Source: Planctomycetia bacterium (lineage in GTDB: Bacteria > Planctomycetota > UBA11346). Taken from it: a stretch of DNA of 6,553 nucleotides. Positions 1 through 6,224 of this stretch are shown here, in pieces. Made by a program: the position numbers and the translations under genes. The stretch's first letter is position 1, and each line of letters starts with the position of its first letter. The notes under the pieces were generated by a model that saw nothing but the letters and a program-made list of their open reading frames with translations, had not been told where the DNA came from and made no database searches. The stretch is from positions 1-6,553 of the forward strand of contig SYDV01000205.1 of the NCBI GenBank assembly GCA_005801395.1, written 5' to 3'.

Positions 1-186
1 AAATCGGAGACACCAAAGCCTCCGACCAACGACCAGTCGTGGGAAGAGAAATTTGAGCGGAAGGTATTGGCTGAGTGTGCATGCGGAGAAATTACACAGG
101 CCACTTTTTGGTTCATCGGGGGGTTACCGGGTGTTTACGTTTCTCCGTTCCTCTTGTTCATCTTCTTTCGATTTAGGCATGTTTGA
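1..186 (+). CDS. Possible C-terminal fragment of an unrecognised small membrane protein (5' end outside window)
   Basis: Frame 1 is open from the window edge to a TGA at 184-186 and gives 61 residues. The first half is polar and charged (KPPTNDQSWEEKFERKV), followed by a short CAC motif. The last roughly 28 residues are strongly hydrophobic and aromatic (TFWFIGGLPGVYVSPFLLF) and end in a basic FRFRHV tail, which fits one C-terminal membrane segment. I do not recognise the family. Two competing readings are also open: + frame 2 to a TAA ending at 220, and a minus-strand frame starting near 161 and leaving the window. Frame 1 is preferred because its composition is the most protein-like. If real, the gene converges on the DUF1501 gene. 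The call is tentative because the start is missing. Confidence 0.4.
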   Translation, partial: KSETPKPPTNDQSWEEKFERKVLAECACGEITQATFWFIGGLPGVYVSPFLLFIFFRFRHV

Positions 187-341
187 CTCAGAATTGGTGT
201 CCGAGGAGTGCGCTACTTAAAAAGGTGATTTTTCGCTATTAATATTTGATCTTCCTAATGAGTATCTCGTACCTATTTTGAAATCGTCCAAGTTCACCCT
301 ATTGTGTTTAAATGAAATTTCGCGTGAGGGTATTCGGACAG
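187..341. other. Intergenic gap between convergent genes
   Basis: This 155-bp AT-rich stretch lies between the putative left-edge + gene and the stop of the DUF1501 gene. It holds one weak stem of five A-T pairs (219-223 with 229-233, 5-nt loop), flanked by GCG/CGC at 210-212 and 234-236, which is too weak to call as a terminator. The right end contains one arm of the hairpin at 327-358. I see no further gene here. Confidence 0.5.
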
Positions 342-358
342 CTAAGCCAAAATACCCT
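327..358 (-). terminator. Hairpin straddling the DUF1501 stop codon, possible operon terminator
   Basis: AGGGTATT at 327-334 and AATACCCT at 351-358 are perfect 8-bp inverted repeats around a 16-nt loop. The TAG stop of the DUF1501 gene (342-344 on the minus strand) lies in the loop. No U-run follows on the minus-strand transcript (next bases CACGCG), so it is not a classical intrinsic terminator. It may instead be an mRNA 3'-end stabiliser or chance. Confidence 0.3.
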
Positions 359-1793
359 TAACGACGTGACCGTGCACATCAGTGAGACGATAGTCGCGAC
401 CTTGAAAGCGATAGGTGAGCTTTTCGTGGTCCATTCCCAAGAGATGTAAAATAGTTGCCTGTAAGTCATGGATATGGACTTTGTCTTGCGTCACGCTGAA
501 ACCGAGTTCGTCGGTTTCGCCGTAACTGAATCCATGTTTCACACCGCCGCCGGCTAAGAACATGGTGTAGGCATCCGGAAAATGATCACGTCCCATAACC
601 GCGCCTTTGCTGGTGCGGCCTTCGCGGAATGGGGTACGGCCAAATTCTCCGCCCCAGATGATTAGCGTATCGTCGAGCATGCCGCGTTGGCGTAGATCTT
701 TAATCAGTGCGGCAATTGGCTTGTCGGTGCGTTTCATTTTGGTTGTCAGGCCATCGCGGATGTCTTCGCTTGGATTGGTGCCGTGGAAATCCCAACCCCA
801 GTCAAAGAGTTGCACAAAGCGCACGCCCTGTTCTAGCAGTCGACGTCCGAGCAGGCAATTGTTTGCGAAACTCGAATCCCCTGGAACCGCACCGTATTCT
901 TCCAGAGTGGCTTTCGATTCACGATTGATATCCATAACTTCGGGAACGCTGGTTTGCATGCGGAAGGCAAGCTCGTATTGCGCAATGCGGGTGGCTGTTT
1001 CTGGGTGTCCGAAATCACGACTCTGCTCTTCGTTGAGATCGTGCAGAGCATCAAGGGTTTTACGACGTAGCGTGCGATCCATGCCAGGAGGATCTTTCAC
1101 GTATAGAATGGGATCGCCCTTCGATCGGCATTGCACGCCCTGATAAACGGAGGGAATAAAACCAGTTCCCCAACAACTCTGACCGCCACTTGGCTGGACG
1201 CCGCTGCTGATAAGTACAACAAAACCAGGGAGATTCGCGTTTTCAGAACCTAATCCATAGGTCACCCATGAACCCATCGAAGGGCGTCCCTGACGTGGCG
1301 ATCCAGTGTAGAGCAATAACTCGGCGGGCGTGTGATTGAATTGGTCGGTGTACATCGATTTAATGACACACATTTCATTCGCCACGGAGTGGAAATTCGG
1401 CACCGCGTCTGACATCCAAATGCCGCCTGGCCCGTGTTGGGTAAAGGTTCGCGGCGTGCCCATGAGTTTTGGTATGCCGCTGGTAAAAGCGAAAGTTTTA
1501 CCTTTCACATACTGATCGGGCGCATCTTCTCCCGAGTGCTTTATCAGTTCTGGTTTGTAGTCAAAAATATCAAGGTGTGGCGGACCGCCGGACATATGGA
1601 GATAAATGACGCGCTTCACTTTCGCTGGAAAATGCGGTTGTTGCACGGCGAACGGATTTGCGTCACGGTCTGCGCCGGTGGCTTTTCGGGCACATAGCGC
1701 ATCCAGTGCGATGGCTCCAAGGCTGAATTGTCCGGCTCGTGCAAGAAAATGGCGGCGGGTTTGGTGTTGTAATTTATTGATGGACAGGTTCAT
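342..1793 (-). CDS. DUF1501 family protein, Tat-exported, alkaline-phosphatase-like fold
   Basis: The 483-residue product begins with a twin-arginine signal: T12-R-R-H-F-L-A, then a moderately hydrophobic stretch to about residue 35. It is therefore probably exported folded. The body matches DUF1501 proteins, placed in the alkaline phosphatase/sulfatase superfamily. Visible family motifs are HMSGGPPHLDIFD (66-78), the SCWGTGFIP region (206-213), WGWDFHG (332-338), GGEFGRTPF (381-389), GRDHFP (401-406) and HIHDL (440-444). The conserved His/Asp positions may bind metal, but the reaction is not established for the family. The length is normal and the frame intact. The ATG lies 5 bp after the stop of the PSCyt1 gene and has no clear Shine-Dalgarno sequence, which suggests translational coupling. 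This gene is the downstream member of the operon and probably works with the cytochrome protein. Confidence 0.93.
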   Translation of the reverse strand: MNLSINKLQHQTRRHFLARAGQFSLGAIALDALCARKATGADRDANPFAVQQPHFPAKVKRVIYLHMSGGPPHLDIFDYKPELIKHSGEDAPDQYVKGKTFAFTSGIPKLMGTPRTFTQHGPGGIWMSDAVPNFHSVANEMCVIKSMYTDQFNHTPAELLLYTGSPRQGRPSMGSWVTYGLGSENANLPGFVVLISSGVQPSGGQSCWGTGFIPSVYQGVQCRSKGDPILYVKDPPGMDRTLRRKTLDALHDLNEEQSRDFGHPETATRIAQYELAFRMQTSVPEVMDINRESKATLEEYGAVPGDSSFANNCLLGRRLLEQGVRFVQLFDWGWDFHGTNPSEDIRDGLTTKMKRTDKPIAALIKDLRQRGMLDDTLIIWGGEFGRTPFREGRTSKGAVMGRDHFPDAYTMFLAGGGVKHGFSYGETDELGFSVTQDKVHIHDLQATILHLLGMDHEKLTYRFQGRDYRLTDVHGHVVKGILA

Positions 1794-1798
1794 AAGTA

Positions 1799-4700
1799 TT
1801 AGCGTTTCATCAGTGTTTCATCGAGGTTTAATAGGACGCTGGCGACGGTCGTCCACGCCGCGAGTTCAAAGACATTGGTACCTGCGGGAATGGGGCCAAT
1901 CGGGTTGGTCGCCATGTCGTTAGCGCGCTTTGCATCTGATTTGAAATTAGCAAGCGCTTCGTCGTACAAAACTACCAGGCGCTTGAGTTCACTGGTGCTC
2001 GGCGTGCGCGCTAAAACGCGAAGAAAACCGTGTGTTATTTGTTCAGCTGGAGTTTTTTTCAATTCGACCATACGCCGCGCGAGCGCCTGTGCCGCTTCAA
2101 TATAGACAGGATCATTCATGGTCACTAACGCCTGGATTGGCGTGTTGGTTCGACCGCGACGCAGCGTACAAATTTCCCGATTCGGCGCGTCAAAAGCCGC
2201 CATTGAGGGATAGGGACTCGTACGCCGCCATTCGGTATAAAGCCCACGACGATAAAGATCTTCTCCGCTACTGGTCTGCCAGTCGAGGCCGCCGCCAAAG
2301 GCCGCTGCTAAGCCGAGGACTGGACGCACCGGACGCACCGATGGGCCATACATTTTTCGCGATAATAAGCCGCTGACCGCCAGCGACACATCGCGCACCT
2401 CTTCTGCGCTTAATCGGATTCGCGGCCCACGCGCGAGCAGCCGATTTTCTGGGTCGCGCTCGGTGAGCTCGGGCGTGACGCGAGATGACTGTCGATACGT
2501 TGAAGAGGTGACGAGGAGGCGAAGGAATTTTTTCACATCCCATTTCTCACGCACTAATTCTGTTGCTAGCCAGTCTAATAATTCCGGATGTGATGGCTGA
2601 TCGCCCTGTGCGCCAAATTCTTCGCTCGTTCGCACAAGCCCGATACCGAAAATCGATTCCCAAAATCGATTGGCGATGACGCGTGGTGTGAGCGGGTTAT
2701 TGGCATCCACCAGCCAATGCGCGAGGGTCAAACGATTTAACGGTGCGCCAGGTGGTAACGGGGGAAAAACCGCCGGAACTCCTTCGCTGACCTCTTCGCC
2801 CAGTACCAGGTAATTGCCGCGAATTTGCACATGAGTCTTGCGTCTTTGTTTATCGGCTAGCTCGCGATAGATCGGTACGGTTGCTGGTACTATGGCGGCG
2901 TTTTGTCGTTGTAATTCAACTATCCGTTCACGCTCAGTTGCAAGTTCCGTCGCGATGTCGCGGATATAATAATTTATAATCTGTTCACGTTGCGCCGGAG
3001 TGCGTTGTGCCGCCGATGTTGTCAGTGCAGCAATTACGTTAGCTGGTGTCTGAGCCGATTGACGTACGCCTACCGCTTCAGTCGCGCCAAGACGGAAATG
3101 ACCAAGCGTGTGTTTCGCTGCATCCGATTGCTGTTCAATGCTGATGATTAATTTCGCGCCAGCCGGCACCTCAGTTATTTCTGTAGCGAGCAAGGTTAGG
3201 ACATGTGCTTTACCGACGCCTCCGCCAATGGCCCAACCTGCTTTCGATCCGCGTTCCTTTTTCTTGCCTTTCATTGGTTTCGGCGCGCCGTCGCGCACGA
3301 CAGCGTCTTCTGCGTAATCAGCTTGCACGAAATCCGCGATAGCGTTGTCGAATTTTATTTCGTGACCATCGGTTAACGAAAAAGACACGTCTTTATTTGG
3401 CGCGGGGTTTTCAGTTTTCTCCCATACCGTTTTACGCTTTGCGTCCAGCGCGATGACGCGGAAATCAGCAAGTCGATCGCCGAACTCAGAGCGATTCCAA
3501 ACCACAATACGGTCGAGCAACTGCTCGCTTTTTAAATCCACTTCCCACCAGGGATCGTCGGTGTTCTCTGCGGTGTGCGTCACCGAGCCTTTGTCGTATT
3601 CACCCGCGGTTTTGCCGTCGATGGCACGTTCTGCCGTTGCATCCGCATAGGTCGATTTTTGCGTCGCTTCTCCTTTCGTTGCCACGTTAGCACTGCCACT
3701 GAAAACCTGCACTTCTGCGAGTTGCAGCAGTTTGTCTTTTCCCGTGAGTTCGATCCGTACGAAACGTGCACGAGGAACAGGAATACCGCCTTCCGGCATA
3801 ACGACTGCGCGCACGCGCGTCACCACGAAATTTCCACCCGCATGGCCTGGGCCTTTGTTCGGTAACTTCACATCCGGTAACGCTTCTAATCTTAGCGCTG
3901 TAATCTTGCGCGCCGTCGCGACGGGTATTTCAATTTTATAGGTGTCTTTATTCGCAGTCGACGGTACGAGCACGCTTCCGTCAGGTTGTGTGGTGAGCGT
4001 TTGACCTGCCTGAGATGTCATCGTTGAGGGCTTCAGCGTTTGCCAATCGATGGTCAACGGAAAATCTTGCGCCCATTTTTCCGCCCCAGCAAGAAGTGGT
4101 GGTGTTGGCGTTTTGAGTTTTGTCTCGATCGTGGCGATTTCCGCGTCAATCTGCGTGCGCTTTGTTTTTTGCTCATCGCTAAAAATATTGAGCAATGGCG
4201 ATTCATCGCGCCGATCCGCATCCTCGGTATTATTCAAGAAAGCATAAAGGCGGAAATATTCAGTGATGGTAAGTGGGTCATATTTGTGCGTATGACATTG
4301 CGCGCACGCCATCGACGTGCCCATCCACACCGCCATCGTCGTATTCACACGATCCACCACTGCGGCGCTACGAAATTCTTCGTCTTGAGTGCCACCTTCG
4401 CTGTTGGTCATGGTGTTGCGATGGAAAGCGGTGGCTGTGAGTTGTTCGTCGGTCGCGTTCGGCAGTAGGTCACCAGCTATTTGCTCAATCGTGAATTGAT
4501 CGAATGGTTTATTCGCATTAAAAGAACGGATGACGTAATCGCGGTACGGCCAAATCGAACGCAGTGGATCATCCGCGTAGCCAGCCGAGTCAGCATATCG
4601 TGCCAGATCGAGCCACATTCGCCCCCAATGTTCGCCATAAGCGGAAGATGCCATTAGGCGATCGACCAGTCGTTCGTAGGCATCCGGCATGGTGTCATTT

Positions 4701-5284
4701 ATAAAAGTGTCTATTTCCTCCAGCGTCGGTGGCAGCCCGGTGAGATCGATTGCAACTCGGCGTATTAATGCGGCGCGATCAGCCTCCATTTGTGGTTTTA
4801 ATTTTTCCGTTTCTAGGCGCGCAAGAATAAACGCATCAATCGGGTTTGCTGCTGCGCGTGGTAATTCGACGCGGCGCGGCTTTTCATAGGACCAATGTTG
4901 TTCAAATTTTCCTCCAGCCTTAATCCACGCTGTTAGTAATTCGATCTCGCGCGCGGTGAGCGGCTTTCCCGACTTCGCTGGAGGCATTACATCATCTTCA
5001 TCGGTCGTGATGATCCGCGCGATCAATTCGCTTTTTTCTGGGTGCCCTGGAACCACTGAGGCGCTTCCACCGAGATCCGCGCGCGAACCTTCCTCGGTAT
5101 CAAGTCGAAGTCCGCCGCTGTTCTTTTTTCCTCCCTTGCGATCCTCATCATCAGGACCGTGACATTTGAAACAGGCATTGGATAGGATGGGCCGAATGTC
5201 TCGTTGAAAATCTACCACTGCCCCATGTGCCAGCGTCGTCGCAGCAGCAAAAAGCAGAGGAACACAGAATGAAAATCGCTTCAT
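1799..5284 (-). CDS. Secreted PSCyt1-DUF1549-DUF1553 cytochrome c-type protein with inserted discoidin-like domain
   Basis: The 1161-residue product starts with a Sec-type signal peptide (MKRF, hydrophobic to about residue 20, cleavage near 19-22). A planctomycete-type cytochrome c domain (PSCyt1, about 25-125) follows, with haem motif C38-F-K-C41-H42 and probable axial Met in VMPP (M100). DUF1549 (about 146-352) carries a second CxxCH, C327-A-Q-C330-H331, followed by THKYDP. Residues 365-392 look helical, possibly a coiled coil. A middle beta-rich region (about 425-740) includes LRLEALPD (465-471) and GHFRL (728-732), and it encloses a discoidin/F5-8C-like domain at about 505-625. DUF1553 (about 846-1145) ends the protein with TLAHWLVD, ANRFW and RRGRTNTPIQAL. 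The protein is complete, at the long end for the family because of the insertion. The ATG at 5284 is chosen for the signal peptide; AGAAAG upstream is only a weak ribosome site. A role as an exported redox protein acting on a polymer is inference. Confidence 0.95.
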   Translation of the reverse strand: MKRFSFCVPLLFAAATTLAHGAVVDFQRDIRPILSNACFKCHGPDDEDRKGGKKNSGGLRLDTEEGSRADLGGSASVVPGHPEKSELIARIITTDEDDVMPPAKSGKPLTAREIELLTAWIKAGGKFEQHWSYEKPRRVELPRAAANPIDAFILARLETEKLKPQMEADRAALIRRVAIDLTGLPPTLEEIDTFINDTMPDAYERLVDRLMASSAYGEHWGRMWLDLARYADSAGYADDPLRSIWPYRDYVIRSFNANKPFDQFTIEQIAGDLLPNATDEQLTATAFHRNTMTNSEGGTQDEEFRSAAVVDRVNTTMAVWMGTSMACAQCHTHKYDPLTITEYFRLYAFLNNTEDADRRDESPLLNIFSDEQKTKRTQIDAEIATIETKLKTPTPPLLAGAEKWAQDFPLTIDWQTLKPSTMTSQAGQTLTTQPDGSVLVPSTANKDTYKIEIPVATARKITALRLEALPDVKLPNKGPGHAGGNFVVTRVRAVVMPEGGIPVPRARFVRIELTGKDKLLQLAEVQVFSGSANVATKGEATQKSTYADATAERAIDGKTAGEYDKGSVTHTAENTDDPWWEVDLKSEQLLDRIVVWNRSEFGDRLADFRVIALDAKRKTVWEKTENPAPNKDVSFSLTDGHEIKFDNAIADFVQADYAEDAVVRDGAPKPMKGKKKERGSKAGWAIGGGVGKAHVLTLLATEITEVPAGAKLIISIEQQSDAAKHTLGHFRLGATEAVGVRQSAQTPANVIAALTTSAAQRTPAQREQIINYYIRDIATELATERERIVELQRQNAAIVPATVPIYRELADKQRRKTHVQIRGNYLVLGEEVSEGVPAVFPPLPPGAPLNRLTLAHWLVDANNPLTPRVIANRFWESIFGIGLVRTSEEFGAQGDQPSHPELLDWLATELVREKWDVKKFLRLLVTSSTYRQSSRVTPELTERDPENRLLARGPRIRLSAEEVRDVSLAVSGLLSRKMYGPSVRPVRPVLGLAAAFGGGLDWQTSSGEDLYRRGLYTEWRRTSPYPSMAAFDAPNREICTLRRGRTNTPIQALVTMNDPVYIEAAQALARRMVELKKTPAEQITHGFLRVLARTPSTSELKRLVVLYDEALANFKSDAKRANDMATNPIGPIPAGTNVFELAAWTTVASVLLNLDETLMKR

Positions 5285-5295
5285 AGCATCTTTCT

Positions 5296-5316
5296 ACGTC
5301 GGCACCCCACCGACGT
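5296..5316 (-). other. Perfect 7-bp hairpin just upstream of the PSCyt1 gene start
   Basis: On the minus-strand transcript ACGTCGG (5316-5310) pairs with CCGACGT (5302-5296) around the 7-nt loop TGGGGTG. The base of the stem is 11 nt from the ATG at 5284, so a folded stem would sit at the edge of the ribosome-binding area. The G-rich loop is the only purine-rich Shine-Dalgarno-like stretch close to the start apart from AGAAAG. It could control translation, or be a copy of an interspersed palindromic repeat. Confidence 0.5.
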
Positions 5317-5343
5317 TTAACCTGAATCGAGAAAGCGCCTTTG

Positions 5344-5376
5344 GCGGCACCCCTGGGCGTGAATGGCTTGGGCCGC
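5344..5376 (-). other. Second hairpin in the operon leader sharing the GGGGTGCCG word
   Basis: GCGGC (5376-5372 on the minus strand) can pair with GCCGC (5348-5344), closing a 23-nt loop. Two further C-G pairs are possible inside if a bulge is allowed. The 3' arm with its preceding bases (GGGGTGCCG, 5353-5345) is identical to 5308-5300 in the downstream hairpin, at a distance of exactly 45 bp. This stem is less perfect than the first, so its formation is less certain. Confidence 0.35.
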
Positions 5377-5569
5377 TAACTATACGTAGCATGCCGATCA
5401 TTTATTTCACAGAATCAGAACGGCGAAAAATTAGCCAATGATACGCGTCCTCTAGGACAGTCAGAGAGGTTCCCTGTCTTTGACGTGTAAATGAAACAAT
5501 CGGATGTTTTTTTTGTGTCCTATGGCAACTTTGGTATGAAAATAGATCGTCGTTAAATTGCCGCCAATA

Positions 5570-6085
5570 TCACTTAGATAGCACCACGTTCGCGGTTTTC
5601 TTATCGCTATTTTTTTTCGTCGTAGCGGTAACGAATAAATAATTCACGTTCATGGGCTCGGCAAAGGCGAGCGCTAAGCGTTGATAGACGCTGGCAGTGC
5701 AGGGAGAATCAGCTTTTATCCCTAGGTCATTTAATACTTTGCTGACCACTTCTGAGTTAACCCCAGGGACTTCGACCTTGGCGATGGTGTAGCAATTTCG
5801 TGCTTTGATGATGTAAGTCAGTTTTACGCCACTGGGTATGAAGTTAATTTTCGACATCGTTTCGGTGTCTAAATAACCAAGATCAACCAATGCGGACGTG
5901 ATGCGATTACGTTCGGCGGTAATTAATGATTTATCGTACTCGGCACCAGTTGGCATTCGCACGGTGGTATTCATCGCCTCTACGGTGACGGATGCCGGTA
6001 AGCCTTCGTAAACTAGTTCCGCGACGACTTGCGCCGTTAGCGTGGTTACGTTGAGTAATAAACAGAGAGAAAATAAGAATCGCAT
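5570..6085 (-). CDS. Small exported protein with two POTRA-like modules and no beta-barrel
   Basis: Counted from the ATG at 6085 the product has 171 residues. Residues 1-18 form a typical Sec signal peptide (MRF, then LFSLCLLLNVTTLTA), with cleavage likely after A18 or A22. The rest follows the POTRA beta-alpha-alpha-beta-beta pattern. Module 1 has a strand at VVAELVYEG (20-28), a helix at SLITAERNRITSALVDLGYL (53-72) and strands INFIPSG and VKLTYIIKA. Module 2 has a strand at YTIAKVEVPGV (99-109), helices at 111-123 and 131-147, and strands VTATT and TANVVLS. It ends there, without the barrel of BamA, TamA or two-partner secretion transporters. C98 and C129 could form a disulfide. POTRA domains bind proteins or peptides; the partner here is unknown. 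A longer form starting at 6175 is possible. The family assignment rests on pattern only, with no search run. Confidence 0.75.
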   Translation of the reverse strand: MRFLFSLCLLLNVTTLTAQVVAELVYEGLPASVTVEAMNTTVRMPTGAEYDKSLITAERNRITSALVDLGYLDTETMSKINFIPSGVKLTYIIKARNCYTIAKVEVPGVNSEVVSKVLNDLGIKADSPCTASVYQRLALAFAEPMNVNYLFVTATTKKNSDKKTANVVLSK

Positions 6086-6224
6086 GATGTCATTCGCTTT
6101 GTGGCAGAGTGAAAGATTCTGACAGATAAGCTGGTAGACGGAAGTGCTGTTGTAGAACGCTGAGCGATTGATCATCAGTTGACCCTCTGGAAAATATTGG
6201 TTAGGTCGAAAACCGGAGATCAAC
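6086..6224. promoter_or_regulatory. Divergent intergenic region between the POTRA gene and the dehydrogenase gene
   Basis: This 139-bp region separates start codons on opposite strands and should carry promoters in both directions. On the + strand TTGACC at 6179-6184 is a good -35-like hexamer, but 16-17 bp downstream only TTAGGT/TAGGTC is found, a poor -10. The palindrome TGATCA lies at 6169-6174. No convincing minus-strand promoter is visible. The minus frame of the POTRA gene stays open through this whole stretch, so part of it may be coding if the longer start is used. Confidence 0.4.
6215..6218 (+). promoter_or_regulatory. Shine-Dalgarno sequence of the dehydrogenase gene
   Basis: GGAG lies 6 nt before the ATG at 6225. 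It fixes the start of the partial dehydrogenase gene, and the protein beginning there aligns naturally with the N-terminus of the family. It is the clearest ribosome site in the window; the minus-strand genes have weak or no such sequence. Confidence 0.65.

Larger units (their letters stand above)
5285..5569 (-). promoter_or_regulatory. Leader/promoter region of the PSCyt1-DUF1501 operon
   Basis: This 285-bp gap separates the stop of the POTRA gene from the start of the operon, both on the minus strand. It should contain the operon promoter. The only box I can point to is TATAGT (minus strand, 5384-5379), a fair -10 match but without a good -35 at 16-18 bp, so the promoter itself is unproven. 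Two hairpins lie between that box and the ATG. Further upstream, short overlapping inverted repeats occur at 5447-5478 (GTCC/GGAC, CCTCT/AGAGG, GACAG/CTGTC). These could form alternative small stems but have no terminator-like U-run. An A8 run on the minus strand lies at 5507-5514. Confidence 0.4.

Noticed and set aside
607..1143. 178-codon + strand open frame opposite the DUF1501 gene
   Set aside because: Ser/Arg-rich translation typical of an antisense shadow; the opposite strand encodes well-conserved DUF1501 motifs.
2322..2339. Tandem GGACGCACC x2 inside the DUF1553 region
   Set aside because: It encodes a short repeated Val-Arg-Pro in frame in a proline-rich loop; a small slippage event with no sign of function.
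2649..2671. Direct repeat AAAATCGATT spaced 13 bp
   Set aside because: It lies fully inside the conserved ANRFWESIFG coding segment and follows from codon choice for similar residues.
5287..5289. ATG at 5289 (minus strand) upstream of the PSCyt1 start
   Set aside because: It is out of frame and reaches TGA after one further codon (ATG CTA TGA); a meaningful regulatory mini-ORF is not supported without other evidence.
5447..5478. Overlapping short inverted repeats downstream of the POTRA gene as a terminator
   Set aside because: Stems are only 4-5 bp and mutually exclusive, and no U-run follows on the minus strand.
5491..5556. A 21-codon + strand ORF (MKQSDVFFVSYGNF...) in the intergenic region
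   Set aside because: It has no ribosome site and no recognisable features, and its length is expected by chance; part of it is a T8 run.
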